NCBI GenBank assembly: GCA_023446675.1
Contig: JAEXPO010000583.1
Location: 1-9,757 of the forward strand
Source: Bacillota bacterium
GTDB taxonomy: Bacteria > Bacillota > Clostridia > DSM-8532
DNA: 9,757 nucleotides
Direction of reading: 5' to 3'
Positions 1 to 7,388 of the stretch are shown piece by piece. Numbering within the stretch: the first letter of the stretch is position 1; each line of letters begins with the position of its first letter. The notes below the pieces were generated by a model. The model was not told the DNA's origin. It saw only the letters and a program-made list of their open reading frames with translations, and searched no databases. Position numbers and translations under genes: made by a program.

Positions 1-155
1 TCATTAATTATTATTCCTATTATAAGGCCTTCAACGATTATGAATTCGGTTATTCCGCGGCGGTAGGCCTGGTTCTGGCCGTAATAACCACCATCTTAAG
101 CATTGTGGTCTTTGCATACGGAAAACAAGGGGGAGGCATGACGTACAATGATTAG
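1..155 (+). CDS. Sugar ABC transporter permease, MalF/UgpA type (3' end only)
   Basis: Only the last 50 or so codons are present; the gene begins upstream of the window. Reading from base 3, the frame is open to a TAG at 153-155. The peptide has a polar stretch ending in the FNDYEFGYSAAVG motif, then one hydrophobic membrane helix (GLVLAVITTILSIVVFAYG) and a short polar tail. This is the usual C-terminus of MalF/UgpA-type inner-membrane permeases, where an FG(Y/K)(A/S)SA-like turn precedes the last helix. The stop overlaps the start of the next permease by 8 bp (ATG at 148), the translationally coupled arrangement typical of paired sugar permeases. A substrate-binding protein gene would be expected further upstream. 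Substrate cannot be read from this fragment. Confidence 0.85.
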   Translation, partial: INYYSYYKAFNDYEFGYSAAVGLVLAVITTILSIVVFAYGKQGGGMTYND

Positions 156-987
156 CAAGAAAACAAAAAAGGTCATCCGCAAGGCCGGTTCTTCCTTAGT
201 AATATATTTGGTTTTACTTCTCATTGCAGTGGTTTGTGCAGGCCCTTTTTGCTGGATGCTGAGCACATCCTTTAAAAGCGGACAGAACATTTATGACATA
301 AACCTGTTTTTCAGTAACCCCACTTTGGACAACTATATTGGTGTTATCAGCTTTATGTCTATACCCAAATATGTGCTTAACACGGTTATTATAACGGTTG
401 GAGCCATTGTGCTGGATGTGGTTCTGGCATCCCTTTGCGCTTACCCTCTGGCCTGTATGAACTTTCACGGAAAGAAAATTATTTTCGGCGTGCTTATTGC
501 GTCTATGATTTTACCCGCGGCGGCAGGCCTTGTTATTAAATACCTGATTGTTACAAACCTCCACCTTATCGACAACTTTTTAGGTGTTATTCTGCCCACC
601 TCCCTTACCGTATTCAGCATTGTCCTTTTGCGTCAGTCCTATTTGGGCATTCCAAAGGAATTAATTGAAGCGGCCAAGATTGACGGCGCTTCCGAGCTGA
701 GAACCTGGGCCACCATCATGCTGCCCGGTACAAGGCCTGCTATTTCCACCATTATTATCTTTGACTTCATCGCTCACTGGAATGACTTTCTGTGGCCCAT
801 CATCATCCTGCAGGATCCGGCGAAATACCCTCTTGCAACAGCTTTGAAGTACTTAAACGGTCAGTTTAATTACCGGTTCGGCTACGTGGCGGCAGCAACC
901 ATTATTTCCATTATTCCTGTTATTGCTGTTTTCCTCTCCTTCCAAAAGAACTACATTGAGGCCATCACCGGCGCGGTAAAAGGGTAA
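148..987 (+). CDS. Carbohydrate ABC transporter permease, MalG/UgpE type
   Basis: Complete 279-residue inner-membrane subunit of a carbohydrate ABC (CUT1-type) importer. Hydrophobic helices are visible at about residues 16-38, 76-100, 111-131, 142-162, 198-222 and 247-265, giving the usual six. The cytoplasmic EAA loop that contacts the ATPase is at about 171-193 (ELIEAAKIDGASELRTWATI, followed by MLP), and the HWNDFLWP motif at 210-217 is typical of MalG/UgpE proteins. The start at 148 overlaps the preceding permease stop by 8 bp and has a purine-rich site (AGGGGGAGG, 128-136) 11 bases upstream. Length is normal for the family. No ATPase gene is in the window, so energy is probably supplied by a shared MsmX-type ATPase (inference). 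The neighbouring enzymes suggest a sugar or amino-sugar ligand. Confidence 0.95.
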   Translation: MISKKTKKVIRKAGSSLVIYLVLLLIAVVCAGPFCWMLSTSFKSGQNIYDINLFFSNPTLDNYIGVISFMSIPKYVLNTVIITVGAIVLDVVLASLCAYPLACMNFHGKKIIFGVLIASMILPAAAGLVIKYLIVTNLHLIDNFLGVILPTSLTVFSIVLLRQSYLGIPKELIEAAKIDGASELRTWATIMLPGTRPAISTIIIFDFIAHWNDFLWPIIILQDPAKYPLATALKYLNGQFNYRFGYVAAATIISIIPVIAVFLSFQKNYIEAITGAVKG

Positions 988-998
988 GGGATAAAAGG

Positions 999-2216
999 AT
1001 GAAGGATAATTATTATATCTGGGTTGAAATCGAAGCCAACAAGCACCGCCTTCTTAAGCCGGAGCTGTTTGAAAAAGTACTGGACAGGTGTGTTGCTGCG
1101 GGTATTTCCTCCGTCATTTTAAGCGTTAAGGACACCACCGGCTTCTGCCTGTATGACAGTGCCGTCGCACCCCACTACGCCAGGCTGGATCCGGATTTTG
1201 AAGAAAGGGACTATCTGGCGCTGTACCTTAATATGGCTCACGCAAAGGGGCTTAAGCTCTACGGGGGTTTTGACGTTTTTGCCGAGGGAAGAAGCCGCCA
1301 GCCCCATCCTCTTGCCCCTGGGTTTGTGAATCCCGAGTGGCAAACCGTTTTAAACGGCCTGGATCAGAATGGCCGGACATCCCTTTGTCCCGTGTCACAG
1401 GCCCAAAGCATTCAGACCATTGGGGCCATTGACGATTTTAATGAGGTTTTCGTCAACCCTGTCAGGGAGGATGTACAGGACTATGAGCTTTCGCTTATCC
1501 GGGAGCTTTTGGACAAATACGCTTTGGACGGCATTGTGCTGGACCGGGCGCGCTTTGTGGGGCTGGGCTCGGATTTCAGCGAATACACCCGGCTGCGTTT
1601 TGAAGCGTATCTCAATGAAAAGGTCGCTTCCTGGCCGGAGGATATTTACTCCCTGGCACCCGGTAAAAAAGGGCTTGAGCCTGTTTACGGCAAGCTTTTC
1701 GGCAAATGGCTTACCTTTAGGGCGTCTGTAATTTGCGGCTTTATTAAAAAGGTGCGAAAAGTACTTGACGAATCGGGCAAAAGGGCGGAATTCCTGGATT
1801 ACACCGGATCCTGGTACCCTCTTTATTATAATGTGGGGGCCAATTGGGCAAGCAGCCGGTACCTACCGGATGAGTATCCCTGGGTGGATCCCGTTGAGTA
1901 CGCGGCCACAGGCTATGCCGGGCTGTTGGATAAGCTTCTTTCCGGCTTTTATTACCCGGAGGTCACAAGGGAGCAGGCCCAGAAAAACGGACGGCCAGCC
2001 TACTGGTACAGTGTGGAGGGGTCCGGGGATCTGGTGGAAAAAGTGGCGGGCAGCGACGTACCCTATGTGGGAAGCCTGTTTCTGGCTCAGTACAAGGGAG
2101 ACCCGGCCGCCTTCCGGGCTGCTGTGGAAATGTGCTTCCAAAAATCCGCGGGATGCATGCTCTTTGATTTATGCTATGTGGAGGATTACGACTGGTGGGG
2201 GCTATGCAAGCTATGA
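999..2216 (+). CDS. Glycosyl-hydrolase-like (GHL10-type) TIM-barrel protein, cytosolic
   Basis: A 405-residue protein with no signal peptide or membrane segment. The N-terminal part (about 5-185) reads as alternating strands and helices of a TIM barrel: a first strand around IWVEIE, AGISSVILSVKD at 34-45, a GLKLYGGFDVF strand at 84-94, and LDKYALDGIVLDRARF at 171-186. The last segment resembles the 'DGI-hxD' strand of the GHL10/YngK (DUF187) group, in which the acidic residue after DGI is conserved; here it is D182. The C-terminal third (about 265-405) is rich in W and Y (GSWYPLYYNVGANW at 270-283), which suits carbohydrate binding. It starts 11 bp after the permease and probably acts on the imported compound inside the cell. 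The family assignment comes from sequence resemblance and the reaction is unknown. A non-catalytic or isomerase-like TIM barrel is also possible. Confidence 0.6.
   Translation: MKDNYYIWVEIEANKHRLLKPELFEKVLDRCVAAGISSVILSVKDTTGFCLYDSAVAPHYARLDPDFEERDYLALYLNMAHAKGLKLYGGFDVFAEGRSRQPHPLAPGFVNPEWQTVLNGLDQNGRTSLCPVSQAQSIQTIGAIDDFNEVFVNPVREDVQDYELSLIRELLDKYALDGIVLDRARFVGLGSDFSEYTRLRFEAYLNEKVASWPEDIYSLAPGKKGLEPVYGKLFGKWLTFRASVICGFIKKVRKVLDESGKRAEFLDYTGSWYPLYYNVGANWASSRYLPDEYPWVDPVEYAATGYAGLLDKLLSGFYYPEVTREQAQKNGRPAYWYSVEGSGDLVEKVAGSDVPYVGSLFLAQYKGDPAAFRAAVEMCFQKSAGCMLFDLCYVEDYDWWGLCKL
2194..2201 (+). promoter_or_regulatory. G-rich ribosome binding site that favours the start at 2213
   Basis: GGTGGGGG lies 11 bases before the ATG at 2213 but only 2 bases before the in-frame ATG at 2204, which is too close. 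The frame is also open back to an ATG at 2171, but that start would overlap the upstream gene by 46 bp and has no clear purine-rich site. The ATG at 2213 forms an ATGA overlap with the upstream TGA (2214-2216), suggesting translational coupling. The site is a poor match to AGGAGG, so the choice rests mainly on the overlap. Confidence 0.4.
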
Positions 2217-3169
2217 ATCAGGATTTCGTTTTTACACCCTTTCTTGAAAGTGACCTGAAAGAGGCGGCGGAGCTTTGGAACAGATGCTTTTCCGAAGCCT
2301 ACAGGGTGGATGGGGATATATTAGGCCAAAAGCTGTGGGCAGATCCTTCCTTTTATGGTCCTGCGTCTCTGGCCTGCAAAAAAGATGGGCGACTGGCCGG
2401 TGCCATTGTATTTAAAGTAAGTGATAACCGTATGCCGGAATATCGGAACACGGCATGGCTGAGCACCCTGTTTGTGGCTCCGGAGGAAAGGCGGAAGGGC
2501 ATTGGAAGTACGCTTTTTCAAAAAGGGGAGGAAGCGCTCAGGAGGGCAGGGGTTATCAAGGCTTTAGCCGGGGGCGAGCTGAACAATTTTTTCTCCGGAA
2601 TACCTGAGCCATCCGAGGCTTCAAAGGTTTTATTTACAAAAATGGGATTTACTCTAAATACGGAGGAGCATTATGACCTTATGGCGGATGTCTCCCAAAT
2701 TGATTTTGACAGCCTGCCTTTAAAGTACAATAAAAACCAGGCTTATCTCACCCGCCCTTATGAGACTGACGACAAAAAAGCTTTGGAGAGCTTTTTTGAC
2801 AGTGAATTTCCCGGGAGATGGAAGCTTGAGATGATGGATTTTATTGAAGGCGGCGGCAACCCGGATCATTTGCTGGTACTTGTAAATGAAAATCAGGTCA
2901 AGGGCTTCTGCAAAATCCATATTTGTGAAAAAGCTTCGGGCATGGGCCTGTACCTGGGTTCAAGCTGGGGCAGCCTGGGACCTGTGGGAATCGTCCTGGA
3001 GCTTCGCGGCAGCGGCTTTGGCAATAGACTGCTTCGGGATTCCCTGGTGTATTTAAAGCAGCAGGGTGCCGGAAATGTCAATATAGACTGGACCATATTA
3101 AAAGGGTTTTACGGGCAATTTGGCTTTAAGCCCTGGCGGACTTATCTGGGCGCTTACAAAATGCTGTAG
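2213..3169 (+). CDS. Tandem two-domain GNAT acetyltransferase
   Basis: A 318-residue soluble protein from the ATG at 2213. The first GNAT domain spans about residues 5-160, with the acetyl-CoA pyrophosphate-binding motif A at 85-104 (LFVAPEERRKGIGSTLFQKG; R/Q-x-x-G-x-G/A seen as RRKGIG) and a C-terminal FTKMGF element at 141-146. The second domain, about 178-318, has a degenerate motif A at 256-274 (GPVGIVLELRGSGFGNRLL) and a GFYGQFGFKPW element at 298-308. Duplicated GNAT proteins commonly keep one active domain and one structural domain; here the first has the cleaner CoA motif. Its stop is 19 bp before the FAD enzyme. The operon context (sugar importer, NanE) suggests an amino sugar or its derivative as acceptor, but the substrate cannot be read from sequence. 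Family confidence is high, function low. Confidence 0.85.
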   Translation: MNQDFVFTPFLESDLKEAAELWNRCFSEAYRVDGDILGQKLWADPSFYGPASLACKKDGRLAGAIVFKVSDNRMPEYRNTAWLSTLFVAPEERRKGIGSTLFQKGEEALRRAGVIKALAGGELNNFFSGIPEPSEASKVLFTKMGFTLNTEEHYDLMADVSQIDFDSLPLKYNKNQAYLTRPYETDDKKALESFFDSEFPGRWKLEMMDFIEGGGNPDHLLVLVNENQVKGFCKIHICEKASGMGLYLGSSWGSLGPVGIVLELRGSGFGNRLLRDSLVYLKQQGAGNVNIDWTILKGFYGQFGFKPWRTYLGAYKML

Positions 3170-3175
3170 CCTTTT

Positions 3176-3181
3176 GGGGGA
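3176..3181 (+). promoter_or_regulatory. Ribosome binding site that sets the FAD enzyme start at 3189
   Basis: GGGGGA sits 7 bases before the ATG at 3189. The same frame is open back to an ATG at 3120 inside the GNAT gene, but that would add 23 residues with no family resemblance and a 50-bp overlap. The start at 3189 puts the FAD-binding strand at about residue 17, as is usual for this family. Confidence 0.6.
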
Positions 3182-3188
3182 TTTGGGA

Positions 3189-4571
3189 ATGGAATGGACA
3201 CGGTCAGAAAAAATAAGCTTAAGCCCACAAACATATGATGTGGTTGTTGTGGGAGGCGGAACAGCGGGAAGCGCGGCGGCTATTGCCTCGGCACTGTCCG
3301 GCGCCAAAACCCTTATTGTGGAGCGGGGAGCCAGCCTTGGCGGCAGCGCTTCGGGAGGCCAGGTTACGCCTATGATGTGCAACCGGATTGAGGGGAATAT
3401 TGACGGCTCCTCCATAAATAAGCTGCTTAAAGCCCGAATGGCCAGGGAAGGCCACAGCCTGGATGACGGCTACGGCAATGACGGCTGGTTTAATCCGGAA
3501 ATGCTGAAATTTACGCTGGAGGAAATGGTCGCCGAGGCCGGAGGAAGCCTTCTTTATGATACCGCCCTTATTGACAGTACCGTGGAGGATAACCGCGTTG
3601 AGGCTATTCTGGTGCATGGACGCTCCGGCTTGGAGCGGATAAGGGCTAAAACCTTTGTGGACTGTACCGGCGATGCCGAGCTGGCCTGTCTATCCGGTGT
3701 GACCTGTACCTCCGGCAATACAAAGGGAGAAAACCAGTCTGTTTCCCTGCGGTTTATGGTTGCCAATGTGGATTTGGACAGGCTGCAGGCTTTTTTGAAG
3801 CATTTGGGTGAAAGCTGTATCCTGGAGCTTCCTCTTTTGGAAATGGCATGCGAATGGACCGGTACCACGCCTCTTTCTGAAATCTTTCGCAAGGCCGTTG
3901 CCGACGGGTTGCTGGAGTTTGAGGATACCGTTTATTTTCAGGGCTTTGCCGTTCCGGGAATGCCGGGGGTAATTTCCTTTAACTGTCCCGAAATCCCCGC
4001 CCATAGAGATACACTGGACAGCCGGCAGATGTCAGAGGCGCTGGGTATTGGCCGCCGTATGATTAAGCGGCTTTTCAACTTTTTATGCTGCCGTGTGGAG
4101 GGCTTTGAACAAAGCTTTATCCTGTCGGTGGCCGACAGGCTGGGTGTAAGGGAGTCCCGGCGCATTTCCGGAAGCTATGTGCTAAGCGAAAAGGATTTCC
4201 AGCTTCGCCGCAAATTTTCCGACGGAATTGCAAAAACCTCCTATTCCATTGATATTCACGGTGAGATGGAGGAGAAAGCCTTTGACCTTTGTCCCATGAA
4301 ACCGGGGGAGTACACGGAAATTCCTTTTCGCTGCCTGTGGGCCGGGGAAGTGGAAAATCTTCTGGTTGGGGGCAGGTGTCTGTCAGCCACCTTCATTGCC
4401 CAGTCGGCGGCAAGAATTCAGCCCACCTGCCGGGAGACCGGTGAAGCGGCCGGGATCGGAGCGGCTTTATGCGCCCTAAAGGGGATAAAGGTATCCGAGC
4501 TGGACGGAAGGCTGGTCCGGGCGGAAATGGAAAAGCGCCTGACCAAAGCCGTGTCAGGAAATAACGCTTAA
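3189..4571 (+). CDS. FAD-dependent oxidoreductase, FAD_oxidored family
   Basis: A 460-residue flavoprotein without a signal peptide. The N-terminal dinucleotide fold is explicit: YDVVVVGGGTAGSAAAIA at 16-33 (GxGxxG with GGGTAG) ending in the ribose-binding acid E45 (LIVER), then GASLGGSAS. Other family marks are VDCTGDAELA at 157-166, GVRESRRISGSYVL at 319-332, and the C-terminal FAD-binding block at 390-428 (NLLVGGRCLSATFIAQSAAR followed by IQPTCRETGEAAG). This combination is characteristic of the FAD_oxidored family (PF12831), related to fumarate reductase/thiazole-synthase-like flavoproteins and frequent in glycan-utilisation loci, where substrates are mostly unknown. It has no cytochrome-like or membrane element, so the electron acceptor is unclear. 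It lies between the GNAT and the ADP-ribosylglycohydrolase-like gene (43 bp gap). Oxidation of a sugar hydroxyl or amine is a plausible but unproven role. Confidence 0.9.
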   Translation: MEWTRSEKISLSPQTYDVVVVGGGTAGSAAAIASALSGAKTLIVERGASLGGSASGGQVTPMMCNRIEGNIDGSSINKLLKARMAREGHSLDDGYGNDGWFNPEMLKFTLEEMVAEAGGSLLYDTALIDSTVEDNRVEAILVHGRSGLERIRAKTFVDCTGDAELACLSGVTCTSGNTKGENQSVSLRFMVANVDLDRLQAFLKHLGESCILELPLLEMACEWTGTTPLSEIFRKAVADGLLEFEDTVYFQGFAVPGMPGVISFNCPEIPAHRDTLDSRQMSEALGIGRRMIKRLFNFLCCRVEGFEQSFILSVADRLGVRESRRISGSYVLSEKDFQLRRKFSDGIAKTSYSIDIHGEMEEKAFDLCPMKPGEYTEIPFRCLWAGEVENLLVGGRCLSATFIAQSAARIQPTCRETGEAAGIGAALCALKGIKVSELDGRLVRAEMEKRLTKAVSGNNA

Positions 4572-4614
4572 CAAAGAATGGGTATGAATAAAAATATCCC
4601 AGGGAGGAGCTCTT

Positions 4615-5769
4615 ATGTCTAAAGATCTTATCAGTGAGCCAAACGCTTTAGAGGCTATCCTAATAAAAAGGGAAAAAGGCCCCCGCCGCTTGTGGAACAC
4701 GCTTCCGGAGGATTCGGTACTAAGGGACAAAATAAGCGGAGCGCTTTGGGGGCGCATGATAGGCTGCATTCTGGGATCGCCGGTGGAATTGAAATCCATT
4801 GAGCAAATGCGCCAATGGAGTGAAAAAATCGGCCAGGCCTTTCCTCCGGTTGATTACTGGGTAAAGGTGGAGGAGCCCGAAACCAGGAACTTTTACAGAG
4901 CCTATCGGTACGAATATGAAAAAGAAAATATGAAAAGGGTGCCCGTGGACGACGACATTATTTACACACAGCTTGCCCTTCTTATTCTTGAAGCCTTTGG
5001 GCCGGATTTTACCACCGCGGATGTGGGAAAGGCGTGGCTGGACTATTTGCCCCTGGCCTGTACAGCCGAGGAAGCAGCCCTCAATAATCTTAAAAAGGGG
5101 ATTGCCGCCGAACAGGCAGCCGAAGTGGATAATCCCTACCAGGAATGGATTGGTGCGGCCATTCGCTCCGACGGCTTTGCCTATGCTGCGCCGGGTTACC
5201 CGGAAAAGGCGGCTGCCATGGCCTACCGGGATGCTTTTTTAAGTCACCGCCAAAATGGCATTTACGGAGAAATGTTTTTAGCTGCCGCCCAAAGCGCCGC
5301 CTTTGCCGTTTCAGATCCTATGGAAGCCGTACGCATGGGCCTTACGGAAATACCCCAGGAAAGCGCGCTGTATGAGGATATTACCTGGGCGCTGGAAATG
5401 ACTTCCCATGTTACAAGCTACGACCATGCCCGTAGCCTGGTGGACCTGCGCTTTGAAGGCATGAACCCGGTTCACACAAATAATAATCTCTGCCTGGTGG
5501 TCTTTGGCCTGGGGCTTTCCGGTGGAGATATTGTAAAGGGCTTATCCCAAATTGTAGCCATGGGACTGGATAACGACTGTACCGCAGCCTCTGCCGGAAG
5601 CATTCTGGGAGCCCTGTGCGGCAAAAATAAAATACCGCCTTATTTGTATGAGCGGTTCAACGATACGGTAGATACCTATTTAAATAAAACAGGCCCATTC
5701 AAAGCCACAGATATGACGGAACGTTTTATGAAAATAGCCAAGGGCATTTATGGCGCCAACAGGGATTAA
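4615..5769 (+). CDS. ADP-ribosylglycohydrolase-fold protein with altered metal-site residues
   Basis: A 384-residue soluble, mostly alpha-helical protein. The ADP-ribosylglycohydrolase (ARH, PF03747) signature runs from about residue 40: ISGALWGRMIGCILGSPVE at 40-58, VDDDIIYTQLALLILEAFG at 111-129 and GLDNDCTAASAGSILGALCG at 317-336. In ARH3-type enzymes two metal ions are held by a Glu after the first motif, a T-D-D trio and a D-x-D-T element. Here the Glu is E58, the trio is D112-D113-D114 and the last element is D319-N320-D321-C322-T323, so the acids are kept but both usual Thr positions differ. The first 38 residues lie before the fold. A strong GGGAGGAG site at 4602-4609 supports the start. 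Some ARH-fold proteins act on substrates other than ADP-ribosyl-protein, and the sugar-operon context suggests cleavage of an N- or O-glycosidic bond in a small molecule (inference). Confidence 0.87.
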   Translation: MSKDLISEPNALEAILIKREKGPRRLWNTLPEDSVLRDKISGALWGRMIGCILGSPVELKSIEQMRQWSEKIGQAFPPVDYWVKVEEPETRNFYRAYRYEYEKENMKRVPVDDDIIYTQLALLILEAFGPDFTTADVGKAWLDYLPLACTAEEAALNNLKKGIAAEQAAEVDNPYQEWIGAAIRSDGFAYAAPGYPEKAAAMAYRDAFLSHRQNGIYGEMFLAAAQSAAFAVSDPMEAVRMGLTEIPQESALYEDITWALEMTSHVTSYDHARSLVDLRFEGMNPVHTNNNLCLVVFGLGLSGGDIVKGLSQIVAMGLDNDCTAASAGSILGALCGKNKIPPYLYERFNDTVDTYLNKTGPFKATDMTERFMKIAKGIYGANRD

Positions 5770-5781
5770 GGGGGAATTTTC

Positions 5782-7338
5782 ATGGTAAAAGTGCTTTATG
5801 TTCCGCTGGATGAAAGAGCGTGCAATTATTATTTTCCACAGCAGCTTGCAAAGCTTGCCGACGGTATTGAGCTTAAGGTTCCCGAGGTTGAATGGATGGG
5901 CATGCTTAAGAAGCCGGCAGATTATGGTAAAATATGGGAATGGCTTTTTAATAACGCGACCGATTGTGATTATGCCATTCTTTCGGTGGATACTCTGGTG
6001 TACGGAAATATCATCAATTCCCGGACCCATCACCGCACAGCGGAGGAATGCGCCGAAACCCTGGAAAACTTCCGTAAGCTAAAAAGAATTAATCCCCGCC
6101 TTAAAATACACGCCTTTAATCTGGCTGCCCGTGTGGCGGCCTATAATGACGCTCATGAGGATCCCGACTATTGGGGTACCCATGGGCGGGCTATCTGGCG
6201 TTACACCTGCCTGTGTGACAAGGTGCAGCGCAATCACGCCGACGAGGCGGAGCAGGAGGAAAGGCTCCGGCTTGAGAAAACCATTCCCCCGGAGTATCTT
6301 AATGACTTCATCACCCGGAGGAAGGTTGACCGCTTTACAAATCTGTACTGTGTGGATCTGGTTAAGGACGGAACCTTTGAAATCCTGACCGTACCAAAGG
6401 ACGATACCGCCGAGTACGGGTACGCGGCCATGGATCAGGCTGCCATTGCCCGGAAGGTGCGTGAGGAGCGGCTTATGGACCGGGTGCTGGTGTATCCCGG
6501 TGCCGATGAGGTGGGAAGCGTGCTTTTTGCCCGGGTATTTAATCTTGTAAAGGGCTACACACCACGGGTTTATGTCCGGTATTCCTCAACGCTGGGGCCT
6601 CAGATCGTCCCAAATTACGAAGACCGGCCCCTGAACGAAAGCATTAAGGCCCAGATTACGTCCGTTGGGGGCATTTATGAGGATAATTCCTCCCAGTCGG
6701 ATTTAATGCTTGCCGTTAATTCACCGGGCAAGTTTATGATTGAATCCATGGATCAGGACAATAAGGATCTGACCTTTACCAGCCATATCAATATGCATGA
6801 ATTCCTGCGTTATATCCGGTATTACGCGGAAACCCGGAAAAAGGCGGTGGGATTGGCGGAGGTGTCTGTCTGCAACGGCTGTGAAAATGAGTTTATGGAC
6901 TATGCGCTTCTTTCCGGCGTACTTCATAAGGTGCAGTCGGTGGGAGGCTGGAATACGGCGCAGAACACCATTGGGGTTGTTCTGGCCCACACGGTGATAG
7001 CCAGCTATTATAACCGTTTTGAAGAGCTTCCTCACAAATACAGGCTGTCTGAGGAATTCAAGCTTAGAAGCCTGGTGTGTGATTGGCTGTTTCAGGCCAA
7101 TGCCCTTCGGCGATTTTTAAAGGAAACCGCAGGCAGGCTGGATCCCTTCGCACTGGGTACCCATTATAACGAAGTGAAAAAAAGTATTCTGGACACGCTT
7201 GATGCATTGCTTCTGGATAAGCTCGGAGGCACATACAAGGGCGCTCCCATTTTGATTGACGACCTGTTCTTCAATTGGGACGGCATCTTTTACGTTCGCG
7301 CTCATGTGACGCTGGAAGGAATACAGATGATTTTATAG
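5782..7338 (+). CDS. DUF4127 family protein
   Basis: A 518-residue soluble protein without a signal peptide, near the usual length for DUF4127 (PF13552). Recognisable blocks are VLYVPLDERACNYYFP at 4-19, the VEWMGMLKKPADYGKIWEWL region at 36-55, a SVDTLVYGNIINSR block at 68-81, PKDDTAEYG at 205-213, a YPGADEVG block at 238-245 and YEDRPLNES at 279-287. Conserved D, E, R and N residues in these loops look like an active site or metal site, but I know of no established reaction for the family and assign none. The start is 12 bp after the previous stop, and its purine-rich site AAGGGGG (5768-5774) overlaps that stop codon, so the two genes are probably translated together. The context points to a step in handling a sugar-derived compound. 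Confidence 0.88.
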   Translation: MVKVLYVPLDERACNYYFPQQLAKLADGIELKVPEVEWMGMLKKPADYGKIWEWLFNNATDCDYAILSVDTLVYGNIINSRTHHRTAEECAETLENFRKLKRINPRLKIHAFNLAARVAAYNDAHEDPDYWGTHGRAIWRYTCLCDKVQRNHADEAEQEERLRLEKTIPPEYLNDFITRRKVDRFTNLYCVDLVKDGTFEILTVPKDDTAEYGYAAMDQAAIARKVREERLMDRVLVYPGADEVGSVLFARVFNLVKGYTPRVYVRYSSTLGPQIVPNYEDRPLNESIKAQITSVGGIYEDNSSQSDLMLAVNSPGKFMIESMDQDNKDLTFTSHINMHEFLRYIRYYAETRKKAVGLAEVSVCNGCENEFMDYALLSGVLHKVQSVGGWNTAQNTIGVVLAHTVIASYYNRFEELPHKYRLSEEFKLRSLVCDWLFQANALRRFLKETAGRLDPFALGTHYNEVKKSILDTLDALLLDKLGGTYKGAPILIDDLFFNWDGIFYVRAHVTLEGIQMIL

Positions 7339-7388
7339 AGCCTTTAAAGGGCAAGCAGCAATAAAATAAACAAACCAGGAGACGAATT

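Noticed and set aside
1765..2247. Open + strand frame of 160 codons inside the GHL10-like gene, running past its end
   Set aside because: Out of frame with a coherent protein, rich in W, R and P as expected for an off-frame translation of GC-rich codons; no ribosome binding site was identified.
3219..3617. Open antisense frame of 132 codons opposite the FAD enzyme
   Set aside because: It lies opposite a clear FAD-binding domain, has no family resemblance and no supporting start context; it reflects codon bias of the sense gene.
4580..4600. Small inverted repeat GGGTAT / ATA-T-CCC before the ARH-fold gene
   Set aside because: The stem is six base pairs with a bulge and no U tract follows, so it is neither a convincing terminator nor a recognisable operator.
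7341..7350. Perfect palindrome CCTTTAAAGG just after the DUF4127 stop
   Set aside because: Ten bases with no loop and no second copy in the window; expected by chance and no known operator matches it.
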